The notes beneath the pieces were generated by a model, which ran no database searches, was not told where the DNA came from, and saw nothing but the letters and a program-made list of their open reading frames with translations. A DNA stretch of 64,000 bases, from positions 248,001 through 312,000 of the forward strand of contig NZ_JAMXMC010000006.1 of assembly GCF_024055665.1 (NCBI RefSeq). Direction: 5' to 3'. Shown in pieces: positions 52,852 to 64,000 of this stretch (positions are counted from its first letter, which is position 1; every line of letters begins with the position of its first letter). Both the position numbers and the translations under genes were made by a program. The stretch comes from Ideonella oryzae (GTDB lineage Bacteria; Pseudomonadota; Gammaproteobacteria; Burkholderiales; Burkholderiaceae_C).

Positions 52852-53789
52852 GCGGCGCCTTTGCGGCCGCCGCAGCCACCCTGGGGCTGCAGGTGCTGCA
52901 GCGCGACTGGCTGTCGGCCAACCAGACGGTGTTCGCGGCCTGCGAAGGTGCGCCCTGCACGGTGGTGGACACCGGCCACGCTCGCCACGCCGAGCACACC
53001 CTGGCGCTGCTGGACCACGCCCTGGGCGGAGCCGCGCTGCAGCAGGTGCTCAACACCCACCTGCATTCCGACCACTGCGGCGGCAATGCCGCGCTGCAGG
53101 CCCGCTGGCCGGTGCACACGCGGGTGCCAGCCGCCTCGCATGCGGCGGTGGCGCACTGGGACGAGGACCGCCTGAGCTACCGCCCGTCAGGGCAGCACTG
53201 CCCGCGCTTTGCCGTCGACGGGGTGCTCGTGCCGGGCCGCCCGCTGCGCCTGGGCCCAGCGGACTGGCAGGTGCTGGCGGCGCCAGGACACGACCCCGAC
53301 GCGATCCTGCTGTTCGAGCCCCAGACCCGCACACTGATCGCGGGCGACGCGCTGTGGCAGAACCGGCTGGCGGTGATCTTCCCGGAGCTGGTAGAGGCCT
53401 CCGGCTTTGCCGAGACCCGCGCCACGCTGGACCTGATCGAGCAACTGGCCCCGCGCTGGGTCATTCCGGGCCATGGCGAACCCTTCGAGGACGTGGCCGA
53501 GGCCCTGGCCGGCAGCCGCAGCCGGCTGTCCGCCTTCGAGGCCAACCCGCGCCGGCATGCCCGCCATGCGGCCCGGGCCCTGCTGATGTTTCATCTGATG
53601 GAGCTGGGGGGAGCGAACGCGGTGGGGCTGCAGCGCTGGATCGTCCAGACGCCCCTGTTCGTCGCCATGGCCCGTCAGCTGGGGGCGAGCGATCTTGAAC
53701 GCTGGGCCGCGGACTTGATCGAGGGCCTGGTGGGTGATGGCCTGGTGCGGCGCGTCGACACCGAGCTGCACTTGACCCCCTCGCGCTGA
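52848..53789 (+). CDS. MBL-fold metallo-hydrolase
   Basis: 313 aa. Zinc motif NTHLHSDHCGG (HxHxDH), second His in VLAAPGHDPDAI, Asp in TLIAGDALWQN and last His in WVIPGHGEPFEDV. The C-terminal 90 residues are helical (RRHARHAARALLMFHLMELGG) and reminiscent of the winged-helix tail of LACTB2-like proteins. It might hydrolyse thioesters or lactones made by its neighbours. ATG overlaps the fadD stop. Confidence 0.9.
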   Translation: MSGAFAAAAATLGLQVLQRDWLSANQTVFAACEGAPCTVVDTGHARHAEHTLALLDHALGGAALQQVLNTHLHSDHCGGNAALQARWPVHTRVPAASHAAVAHWDEDRLSYRPSGQHCPRFAVDGVLVPGRPLRLGPADWQVLAAPGHDPDAILLFEPQTRTLIAGDALWQNRLAVIFPELVEASGFAETRATLDLIEQLAPRWVIPGHGEPFEDVAEALAGSRSRLSAFEANPRRHARHAARALLMFHLMELGGANAVGLQRWIVQTPLFVAMARQLGASDLERWAADLIEGLVGDGLVRRVDTELHLTPSR

Positions 53790-53865
53790 GACGCGCCTTG
53801 CCGAACACAGCCGCGTCCGCCTGGCGCGGGCGGGCCACCGGACCATCTACCGCCACAATCGGTCC

Positions 53866-55029
53866 ATGCCCCTGCACCGGTTGGTCTTTTTCCTGGGCGG
53901 CTTCGACCCCAAGACACCGCGCCACTACCACCGCCTCTACCGGGCGGCGGCCCGCGCGCACCCGCCAGGACCGGACGGCGAGCAACTGAGCGTGGGCCCG
54001 CGCCACAGCCACGACACGCTGAGCGACGTCTGGGACGTGCATTGGCGCCCCGCGCAAGGCCCGACCCTGCACACCCGCTATGCCGTGCTGCGCTGGGACG
54101 ACATCGTGCTGCGCCATTGGGGCCGCGGGCTGCGCCGGGTGCTGGCCGACTGGCAACTGATGTACCTGCGCCGGGGTGCCCTGCGGACCCTGGCCCGCAT
54201 CCGCGCGGCGGCACCGGCCTGCTTCTGGCTGGGCAACCTGCCGCTGGGCCTGGCACTGGCCTGCATGGCTGGAGCCGGTCTGGTGGGTGCGGCGCTGTGC
54301 TGGGCACTGGGCCTGCCGCCCACCATGGCCGCCGTGGCCTTGCCGGCAGGCCTGCTGCTCTGGCGGCAGCTGGAGCGCCGGCTGGACACCGAGTGGCTGC
54401 TGCGCCTGTACGCCTTCACTTGCGCGCAGGGCGAGGGCGAACTGCCGGACCTGGACGCGCGGCTGGATGCGCTGGCCGATGCCCTGCTGGCCCAGGCCCG
54501 TGCCCACCCAGCCCATGAGCTGCTGGTGGTGGGCCACAGCACCGGCGCCATCCAGGCGGCTGCGGTGCTGGCCCGGGCGCTGCAGCGCGGGCCGGACCTG
54601 CCGCGCTGCGCGCGGCACCTGGGCCTGCTCACGCTGGGCCACTGCACGCCGCTGCTGGCCTGGCAGCCTCGCGCCAGCCGGTTTCGCGCCGAGCTGGCAC
54701 GGCTGGCGGAAACGGCCGATCTGACCTGGTGGGATTTCACCGCCCCAGCCGATTGGGCGGCATTTGCCCAGGTACCGCCCTGGACGGAGGCGGGTGGCCC
54801 GGCGCGGTGCCATGCGACCTCGCCACGATTCCATCAGACGATGTCCGAGGCCAGCTATGCGGCCCTGAAGCAGGATCGCCAGGCCCTGCATCTGCATTAC
54901 CTCAGAGCCCCTGAGCGCCCCGGCGGCTACGATCCGGTGAGCTTCACCGCGGGCCCCATGTCCCTGGCCGAGCGCCACCAGGCGCTGCAGGCCCGCGACC
55001 GCGGCCCCGCCTTGCCCGAGACGCCATGA
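53866..55029 (+). CDS. Membrane-embedded serine-hydrolase-like protein, paralogue A
   Basis: 387 aa. Starts with FFLGGFDPKTPRHYHRLYRAA, then RWDDIVLRHWGRG. Hydrophobic helices span about 116-167. The nucleophile elbow VVGHSTGAIQ puts Ser at 225, followed by LLTLGHCTPLLAW and a C-terminal YAALKQDRQALHLHYLRAPERPGGYDPVSFTAGP. The region between the N-terminal strand and the elbow differs from ordinary alpha/beta hydrolases. Clearly homologous to the gene at 56796. The acid and His are not obvious. I do not recognise the family; activity is inferred from GHSTG only. Confidence 0.78.
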   Translation: MPLHRLVFFLGGFDPKTPRHYHRLYRAAARAHPPGPDGEQLSVGPRHSHDTLSDVWDVHWRPAQGPTLHTRYAVLRWDDIVLRHWGRGLRRVLADWQLMYLRRGALRTLARIRAAAPACFWLGNLPLGLALACMAGAGLVGAALCWALGLPPTMAAVALPAGLLLWRQLERRLDTEWLLRLYAFTCAQGEGELPDLDARLDALADALLAQARAHPAHELLVVGHSTGAIQAAAVLARALQRGPDLPRCARHLGLLTLGHCTPLLAWQPRASRFRAELARLAETADLTWWDFTAPADWAAFAQVPPWTEAGGPARCHATSPRFHQTMSEASYAALKQDRQALHLHYLRAPERPGGYDPVSFTAGPMSLAERHQALQARDRGPALPETP

Positions 55030-56441
55030 GCCGCTTCTGCCCCCACTACCCCCGCCCCGCCGCCCGGCGCCCCTCCGTCTGGGCCATGTTCTTCAGCAAG
55101 CGCCGCTCCTGGCTGGACGGGCTGTACGAGCGCAGCTACCGGATGAAGATGGGCGAGGTGCATCTGCCGGGCGTGGACCTGTACATGGTCAACGAGCCCG
55201 CGCTGGTCCATCAGGTGATGGACCACGCCGACGCCTTCCCCAAACACGAGATGCTGGGCGAGGCTTTGCGCCCGCTGTTGGGCGACAGCATCTTCACCAC
55301 CAACGGCGAGGTCTGGCAGCGGCAGCGCACGCTGATGAACCCCTCCTTCGAGGGCGCGCGGGTGCGCAAGGTGCTGGGGCGCATGCGCGCCGCGGGCGAC
55401 GCGATGGTGCAGCGGCTGCGCGCGGTGCCCCCGGGCGGCGTGCACGACGTGGAGATGGAGATGACCCACGTGGCCGCCGACATCATCCTGCGCACCATCC
55501 TGTCCCAGTCACTCGACAGCGAAGGGGCCCAGCGCATCTTCGCCGCCTTCGCGCGCTACCAGGCCCTGGCGCCGCGCCTGATGATGCCGGCCTTCTTCGG
55601 CCTGCGCTGGCTGCGGCCCTGGTGGCAGATCCGGCGCAGCCGGGGCGCGGCCCGCGAGATCCGCAGCCTGCTGGAGGCCTACATCCGTCCGCGCTACGAG
55701 GCGGCCCGTGCGGGTGCGGATGGGGAGGACGACATCCTGGCCTCGTTGCTGCGCGTGCGCGACGAGGCCACCGGGGAGGGCTTTGCCTTCGACGAGTTGG
55801 TGGACCAGGTGGCCATGCTCTTCCTGGCGGGGCACGAGACCTCGGCCAGCGCGCTGTCCTGGGCCCTGCATCTGCTGGCCCACGACCCCACGGTGCAGGA
55901 ACGCCTGCACGAGGAAGCCTGCCGCGTGCTGCCGACGCTGGACACCGAGGGCGCCAATGCCATCAAGGATCTGACGCTGGCCCGGGACGTCTTCCGTGAA
56001 ACCTTGCGCCTGTTCCCGCCGGTGGGCTTTCTGGCCCGGCAGTCAGCCCAGGCCTGCCCGATGCGGGACAAGACCATTCCCGCCGGCGGTTCGGTGGTGG
56101 TGTCGCCCTGGCTCATTCAGCGCCACCGCGATCTGTGGGCCCGCCCGGACGAGTTTGACCCCGACCGCTATGCCGGCGAGGAGGCGACCGGCGACACGCC
56201 CTCCGACGCCCCCAGCACCCGCGAATCGCTGCGCCAGGCCTATCTGCCCTTCGGCATGGGCCCGCGCATCTGCATCGGCGCGGCCTTTGCCCTGCAGGAG
56301 GCCGCCCTCATCCTGGCCCTTGTGGCCCGCCATGTTCGGGTGGAGCCGGTGCCGGGCGAGTCCCCCGAGCCGGTGGGCCGGCTCACCATCCGCGCGGAAA
56401 ATGGCATCCGTCTGAAGATCTTCCCGCGCGAGGCAGGATGA
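55026..56441 (+). CDS. Cytochrome P450
   Basis: 471 aa. I-helix oxygen-activation motif LFLAGHETSASAL, ExxR as ETLRLFPP, and heme-ligand loop FGMGPRICIGAAFALQE with the cysteine thiolate. The N-terminal FTTNGEVWQRQRTLMNPSFE is typical of CYP4/CYP102-like bacterial P450s with hydrophobic substrates. Soluble; no fused reductase. No ferredoxin or ferredoxin reductase is encoded nearby. Its ATG and stop overlap both neighbours by 4 bp, so it is embedded between two paralogous hydrolase-like genes. Confidence 0.95.
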   Translation: MSRFCPHYPRPAARRPSVWAMFFSKRRSWLDGLYERSYRMKMGEVHLPGVDLYMVNEPALVHQVMDHADAFPKHEMLGEALRPLLGDSIFTTNGEVWQRQRTLMNPSFEGARVRKVLGRMRAAGDAMVQRLRAVPPGGVHDVEMEMTHVAADIILRTILSQSLDSEGAQRIFAAFARYQALAPRLMMPAFFGLRWLRPWWQIRRSRGAAREIRSLLEAYIRPRYEAARAGADGEDDILASLLRVRDEATGEGFAFDELVDQVAMLFLAGHETSASALSWALHLLAHDPTVQERLHEEACRVLPTLDTEGANAIKDLTLARDVFRETLRLFPPVGFLARQSAQACPMRDKTIPAGGSVVVSPWLIQRHRDLWARPDEFDPDRYAGEEATGDTPSDAPSTRESLRQAYLPFGMGPRICIGAAFALQEAALILALVARHVRVEPVPGESPEPVGRLTIRAENGIRLKIFPREAG

Positions 56442-56782
56442 AGGAACGCTTGGCTGGATTCGTGTTGATGACGGTGATCGTGCCGCTGGCGGTGGCGGGC
56501 TACCTGCTGCTGGTCTGCGTGGGCTTTGTGGGTCGCACCGAGCGCGGGCGGGCCGGCGTGCGTGCGCTGGACCATTTCGTCAACGCCACCCTGTTCAACG
56601 GCTATGCCTGGGAATCGGTGTCTTCCCACGCCTGGCGCATGCGGCACCGGCGCTGGGCCCGGGCGGTGATCTGGATCACCGATCGTTTCCAGAAGAACCA
56701 CTGCGAACGGGCCAACCGACGCGAGCAGCCGGTGGTGGATCTGGTGCTGGCCAAGGGCCTGCACCGGCAGACGATCTTCTGA
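56438..56782 (+). CDS. Small membrane protein of the P450 operon
   Basis: 114 aa. One strong hydrophobic helix at residues 8-31 (VLMTVIVPLAVAGYLLLVCVGF), then a soluble part with NATLFNGYAWESVSSHAW, RRWARAVIWITDRFQKNHC and QPVVDLVLAKG. No family recognised. ATG overlaps the P450 stop (ATGA), and the second hydrolase starts 13 bp later. A membrane anchor or partner for P450 is plausible only by position. Confidence 0.65.
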   Translation: MKERLAGFVLMTVIVPLAVAGYLLLVCVGFVGRTERGRAGVRALDHFVNATLFNGYAWESVSSHAWRMRHRRWARAVIWITDRFQKNHCERANRREQPVVDLVLAKGLHRQTIF

Positions 56783-56795
56783 AGGCACACGGTCG

Positions 56796-58058
56796 ATGAG
56801 CGAATCCGCCGCCCGTGCGCCTTCGATTCACCCAGTCCGCCGGCGCGTGGTGCTGTACCTGGGCGGCTTCGATCCCCAGGGGCCGGCACGCTACCACGCG
56901 ATGGCGATGGCGGCGGCCGCGGCCCGACCGGATGGCACGGTGACCGTGGGCCCCAGGCGCAAGGGAGACCGGCCCCATGAGAGCCACTGGACCTTGCACT
57001 GGCCAGACGGCCTGGGAGGGCAGGGCCAGACCCAGTGCCATTTCCTGCGGTGGGACGATCTGGTGCGGGCCCAGTGGCCCCGGGGTCGCTGGCGGCTGGC
57101 CGCCCTGACACTGGGCACCACGGCCCGCATGGTGGCCAATGGTTCGCTCTGGCGCATCCTGCAAACCAGTTGGCCAGCCTTCATGGCCCTGGCCCTTCCG
57201 GCCCTCAGTCTGGTGGCGCTGGGCCTGCTCGGCGTGGCTTGGGGGACTGGTCTGGTCGCTTTGGCCCGGTGGTGGCCGGGGCCCTGGACCCTGGGGGGGG
57301 TGGCACTCGGCGCATTGGGCGGCTTGGCCGCGCTGGTCAAGGCCTTTGGCTGGTTGCAGTCGCGGGTGCAGATGGATTGGCTGATGCGCAGCGCGCGCTA
57401 CATCCTGCGGCAGGCCCGGGGGCACACCCCCGAACTGGAGCGCCGCATCGACCAGCATGCGGCCAGCCTGGCGGCGCTGGCCTCGCAAGCCGATGCCATC
57501 GATGAGGTGATGGTGGTGGGGCACAGTTCGGGCTGCATGCTGGCGGTCAGCGTGGTGGCACGTGCCCTGCCGCAGTGGCAGGGCCGTTCCGCGCACACGC
57601 GTCCCACCCTGTCTCTGCTGACCTTGGGTCAGTGCATTCCGGTGCTGAGCTACCAGCCGGAGGCCCGGCGCTTCCGTGAGGAACTGGCGTGCTTGCGCGC
57701 CAGCGAGTTGCTCACCTGGGTGGACGTGAGCTCACCAGTCGACGGCTGTTGCTTCGCGCTGAGCGATCCGACGCGGGTCTGCCTGGACGGCGCCGGTGAG
57801 GTTCACCTAGTTGCGCCGGGCGCACCCAAGTGCCTCAATCCGCGTTGGGCGCAGGCCTTCAGCCCTGCGCGCTACCGCGCGCTCAAGCGAGACAAGATGG
57901 CCTGCCATTTCCAGTATCTGCAGGCGACGGAACGCCCCGGATCTTGCGATGTGCTGAGTTGGACAGCCGGGCCGAAGCGTTTGGCCGAGGCAACGGCCGA
58001 GCAGGCCGGGGTGGTGAACTACCGCGGACTTCAGCGCTTTGGCAGCCCGGGCCGATGA
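56796..58058 (+). CDS. Membrane-embedded serine-hydrolase-like protein, paralogue B
   Basis: 420 aa. Shares the architecture of the protein at 53866: LYLGGFDPQGPARYHAMAMAA, FLRWDDLVRAQWPRG, hydrophobic helices at about 126-185, VVGHSSGCMLA with Ser at 244, LLTLGQCIPVLSYQPEARRFREEL and RYRALKRDKMACHFQYLQATERPG. Contains an eight-G tract (57293-57300) inside a hydrophobic-loop codon run. Stop overlaps the glycosyltransferase start by 4 bp. Family not recognised. Confidence 0.78.
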   Translation: MSESAARAPSIHPVRRRVVLYLGGFDPQGPARYHAMAMAAAAARPDGTVTVGPRRKGDRPHESHWTLHWPDGLGGQGQTQCHFLRWDDLVRAQWPRGRWRLAALTLGTTARMVANGSLWRILQTSWPAFMALALPALSLVALGLLGVAWGTGLVALARWWPGPWTLGGVALGALGGLAALVKAFGWLQSRVQMDWLMRSARYILRQARGHTPELERRIDQHAASLAALASQADAIDEVMVVGHSSGCMLAVSVVARALPQWQGRSAHTRPTLSLLTLGQCIPVLSYQPEARRFREELACLRASELLTWVDVSSPVDGCCFALSDPTRVCLDGAGEVHLVAPGAPKCLNPRWAQAFSPARYRALKRDKMACHFQYLQATERPGSCDVLSWTAGPKRLAEATAEQAGVVNYRGLQRFGSPGR

Positions 58059-59335
58059 GATTCGCACTGGCCACGCTGGGCAGCACCGGCGATCTCTATC
58101 CCTTTCTCGCCATTGGCCGAGCCCTGGCGGAACAGGGGCACGAGGTGTTCCTGCTGAGCCAGGCCCCCTATGGCCCAGACGCCGAGCGCGCGGGTCTTCG
58201 CTTCATCCCGGTGGCAGACACAGCCGCGCATCAGCGAACCCTGGCCCACCCGAAGCTCTGGCACCCGGTGGATGGCCTGGGGGTGTTCTGGCGTCATCTG
58301 TGCCTGCCTGCAGCCCGGCCCACCTGGGATGCGCTGCGATCGTTGTGCGATGGCGCCGGACAGAAGCAGCCTCTTCGCGTGCTGGCCTCGCCCCTGGCTG
58401 TGGGGGCACGTCTGGCCCGTGACACCGCACCCATTCGCCTCTGGACCGCATACCTGTCTCCCGCGGCCCTGCGAAACCTCGATGAGCCGATGTTCCTTGG
58501 CCCTTGGCGGCTGCCTTCCTGGGTGCCAATGCCGTGGCGACGCATGGCTTGGGATGTGCTTGATCGTTGGAAGCTGGAGCCGATGGCGCGTGATGCGCTT
58601 TCCAGGCTGGCAGGGGAGGTCGGCGCCAAGCCGCCCGAGGGCAGTGTCTTCGGAGACTGGGTCCATTCGCCCGACGGCGGGCTGGCGCTCTACGATGCCC
58701 TGTTCGCCCCCATCCCCCGGCACTTGGCGGGATCCCTGGGGCAATCACACCGCAGGGCGCTGTTGCGCCAGGCTGGGTTTCCAAACTTCGAATGGGAAAC
58801 TCCCCTTGCCGACCCGTCGCACGCGCCCGCAGCGCTCGCCCCCTGGGTGATCTTTGGTGGCAGCGCAGACACCCATGGCGTGGATCGCGCGCGCCGTCTC
58901 GCGCAGGCGCTGGTCGCTCGGTCCGGCAGACCCTGTGTGCTGCTGGAGCGAAGACCAAGTGCCCAGGGATCTGCTCATGCGGAAGGGGTCATTCACCTGC
59001 CGCTGCAGGCTCTGCCGCCGCTGCTGCGACAAGCCCACGCCTTCATCCATCACGGCGGAATCGGCAGTTGCGCCCAGGGCCTGGCGGCCGGGGTGCCCCA
59101 ATTCCTCCTGCCCAAGGCGTACGACCAGTTCGAGAATGCCGCGGCCATTCACCGCATGGGCGCGGGATGGGTCATACCGCCATCCATCGCCAGGAGCACC
59201 GACGAGCGGCAAGCCCATTGGATTGCAACCCGGCCCCTCAGGCGCGGGGCACAGCCGGCGCCCGCGCCCTACTCGGTGCCAGGGGCGCCCAATACCGCGG
59301 TTGCCGCGGCGGTGGGGCTGCTCACAGTGGAATGA
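58055..59335 (+). CDS. GT1-type glycosyltransferase (UGT/sterol-glucosyltransferase-like)
   Basis: 426 aa. N-terminal acceptor domain opens RFALATLGSTGDLYPFLAIGRAL, as in UGT and macrolide or rhamnolipid-type GT1 enzymes. The C-terminal nucleotide-sugar domain has WVIFGGSADTHG, VIHLPLQALPPLLRQAHAFIHHGGIGSCAQGLAAGVPQ and LLPKAYDQFENA, corresponding to the donor-binding HHGGxGS and (F/Y)DQ motifs. It would glycosylate a small hydrophobic acceptor. Last gene of the P450 operon; codon use in this gene is a little less GC-biased than in its neighbours. Confidence 0.88.
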   Translation: MRFALATLGSTGDLYPFLAIGRALAEQGHEVFLLSQAPYGPDAERAGLRFIPVADTAAHQRTLAHPKLWHPVDGLGVFWRHLCLPAARPTWDALRSLCDGAGQKQPLRVLASPLAVGARLARDTAPIRLWTAYLSPAALRNLDEPMFLGPWRLPSWVPMPWRRMAWDVLDRWKLEPMARDALSRLAGEVGAKPPEGSVFGDWVHSPDGGLALYDALFAPIPRHLAGSLGQSHRRALLRQAGFPNFEWETPLADPSHAPAALAPWVIFGGSADTHGVDRARRLAQALVARSGRPCVLLERRPSAQGSAHAEGVIHLPLQALPPLLRQAHAFIHHGGIGSCAQGLAAGVPQFLLPKAYDQFENAAAIHRMGAGWVIPPSIARSTDERQAHWIATRPLRRGAQPAPAPYSVPGAPNTAVAAAVGLLTVE

Positions 59336-59385
59336 GCTGGCAAACATCATCCGTGATGCTCGCCTGAGTACGCCCCAAAAGAGAA

Positions 59386-59413
59386 AACCCCGACTGCTCG
59401 CGCAATCGGGGTT
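59386..59413 (-). terminator. rRNA operon terminator
   Basis: AACCCCGA / TCGGGGTT stem with a 12-base loop. On the minus strand it is followed by TTTTCTC, 11 bp after the 5S 3' end. It also lies 50 bp past the glycosyltransferase stop, so it may serve the convergent transcript. Confidence 0.85.
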
Positions 59414-59423
59414 TCGGATATTA

Positions 59424-59537
59424 GCCTGACGATGTCCTACTTTCACACGGGAATCCGCACTATCATCGGCGCAGAGGCGTTTCACTGTCCTGTTCGGGAT
59501 GGGAAGGAGTGGGACCACCTCGCTATGGTCATCAGGC
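59424..59537 (-). rRNA. rrf: 5S ribosomal RNA
   Basis: About 114 nt. The minus strand reads GCCTGATGACCATAGCGAGG at its 5' end and closes with GACATCGTCAGGC; these pair as helix I. The conserved loop CGAACAG and TCCCATTCC-type segment are present. Last gene of the operon. Confidence 0.95.
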
Positions 59538-59676
59538 TTAACTTGTTGCCTGGTTGCTGCACTGGGAAGTGCTGGGCGGCCAAGCCAATTCAAAGAGTCT
59601 TGTGAATCAGATGATTGCGTCTACCGACTTGAACGGTATAACTAGAATTCTCACCCAGTTCCTTGATGCATTTTAC

Positions 59677-59691
59677 ATCAAAGTTATAGGG

Positions 59692-59695
<4 letters not shown>
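59677..59695 (-). other. 3' strand of the 23S processing stem
   Basis: ATCAAAGTTATAGGGTCAAG here is complementary to CTTGACCCTATAACTTTGA at 62557-62575 at the other end of 23S, so the two form the RNase III processing stem of the precursor. Confidence 0.8.
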
Positions 59696-62556
<2,861 letters not shown>

Positions 62557-62562
<6 letters not shown>

Positions 62563-62575
62563 TATAACTTTGACG
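62557..62575 (-). other. 5' strand of the 23S processing stem
   Basis: Pairs with 59677-59695 around the 23S gene; see that entry. Near-perfect complementarity across about 18 bp. Confidence 0.8.
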
Positions 62576-62901
62576 TCCAATGCTAAGAACGTCGATCAAG
62601 GACTGGTGCTGATCGTCCACGCTAGAACGACCAGCTTGTGAGTATTCGCGTTATGCCGTTCTACAACTCATATTCGAGTTGAAGTCTGGTGACGCAATCA
62701 TATGTTGCCGACGGCACGGTGCTGATCAGGCCTTTACCCCCAACCAACTTTCCGTCGACAACGCTGATTCGACTCTTTGAATTGTTAAAGAACACAGCCT
62801 TCTCAACGAAGACAAACCTAAAGCTCAATGCCTTAGGTTTGCGTTCGCTTCAGTCGCGTGGAAGTACTTGATGAATCCAGATTCTCGATCGTCCAAGATC
62901 C
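62563..62901 (-). other. tRNA-Ala to 23S spacer
   Basis: 339 bp of spacer transcribed in the rRNA precursor. Holds the processing stem at its 23S end and a boxA antitermination site at 62779-62794. No gene seen. Confidence 0.75.
62779..62794 (-). promoter_or_regulatory. boxA antitermination element
   Basis: Minus strand TGTTCTTTAACAATTC matches boxA (TGCTCTTTAACA) with one mismatch in the core. In the 16S-23S spacer it lets the Nus-SuhB complex keep transcription going through 23S. Confidence 0.75.
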
Positions 62902-62977
62902 TGGTGGAGGATGACGGGATCGAACCGACGACCCCCTGCTTGCAAAGCAGGTGCTCTCCCAGCTGAGCTAATCCCCC
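62902..62977 (-). tRNA. tRNA-Ala (TGC)
   Basis: 76 nt including the encoded CCA (TGG at 62902-62904 on the plus strand). 5' GGGGGATTAGCTCAGCTGGG, anticodon loop CTTTGCAAAG with TGC, T-loop GGTTCGATCC. Placed in the rRNA spacer. Confidence 0.97.
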
Positions 62978-63004
62978 ATTCTCTCGATCACTCTCAAGAA
63001 CGCT

Positions 63005-63081
63005 TGGTGGGTCTGGTTGGATTCGAACCAACGACCCCCGCCTTATCAAGACGGTGCTCTAACCGACTGAGCTACAGACCC
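63005..63081 (-). tRNA. tRNA-Ile (GAT)
   Basis: 77 nt including encoded CCA. 5' GGGTCTGTAGCTCAGTCGG, anticodon loop CTTGATAAG with GAT, T-loop GGTTCGAATCC. First tRNA after 16S. Confidence 0.97.
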
Positions 63082-63245
63082 ACGCATCTCTTTGGAGCCG
63101 CGCGGCGCCTGGCGTCATCTGCGTCTCCTGGCAGTCGGACGCCAACTTGACGCTTTCTCCAGGCTCGCACGTTTCACCAATTAACCACTACTGTGTTTTC
63201 ACAGCCGATAAGTGTGGACGCAAGAAAGCAGAGTGCTTTTTCCAG

Positions 63246-64000
<755 letters not shown>

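Overview
The window comes from a high-GC betaproteobacterium, most likely Burkholderiales of the Rubrivivax/Leptothrix/Ideonella type. This placement is inferred from the GC-rich codon use, the gene orders (glyQ-glyS-gmhB-plsC; hslVU beside dksA), the presence of aceK, and the rRNA operon with tRNA-Ile and tRNA-Ala in its spacer. No transposase, integrase, phage module or CRISPR array was seen. Almost all of the window is chromosomal coding sequence, much of it packed into operons with 4-bp stop/start overlaps.

Layout. 1-7 kb: a truncated LhgO-like oxidoreductase, a periplasmic binding protein, an MHS-type MFS transporter with an unusual periplasmic insert, and a coupled set (HCCA-isomerase-like proteins, YbaK, DUF1289). 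7-14.4 kb, minus strand: ubiC, acyl-CoA dehydrogenase, SDR, LysE exporter, thiolase, aceK, carbonic anhydrase and a LiuR-like MerR regulator with a good operator. This is a set for acyl-CoA, branched-chain and acetate metabolism. 14.8-22.8 kb, minus strand: envelope and translation housekeeping (metalloprotease, plsC, gmhB lacking its nucleophile, glyS, glyQ with an in-frame insertion, lnt, corC). 23-34.9 kb: a COG0523 metal chaperone, a DksA with only one zinc-finger cysteine, hslVU, a K+ channel, coaX, a FliA-like sigma factor, an EF-hand protein and AMP nucleosidase.

35-45 kb is an iron-uptake locus behind a Fur-box-like site: TonB-dependent siderophore receptor, PiuC-type dioxygenase, PepSY membrane protein, DUF2271 protein with a flavinylation motif, DUF4198 protein, ApbE, a membrane-anchored NADPH-FAD-FMN reductase, TonB, ExbB and ExbD. 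Together they read as receptor, energy transduction, and an extracytoplasmic flavin electron-transfer route that could reduce ferric siderophore in the periplasm.

45-47.5 kb holds a small HTH protein, a striking pair of TTGCGCAA sites, two small ORFs and an HDOD protein. 47.9-59.3 kb is a divergent pair of tightly coupled operons. The minus arm encodes a Tat-type small protein, a GMC oxidoreductase and a lipase-like hydrolase. The plus arm encodes an acyl-CoA ligase, an MBL hydrolase, a cytochrome P450 flanked by two paralogous membrane-embedded serine-hydrolase-like proteins, a small membrane protein and a GT1-type glycosyltransferase. I do not recognise this set as a described pathway; it looks like a lipid or hydrophobic-compound tailoring system. 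59.4-64 kb is an rRNA operon on the minus strand (5S, 23S, tRNA-Ala, tRNA-Ile, partial 16S), converging head-on with the plus-arm operon.
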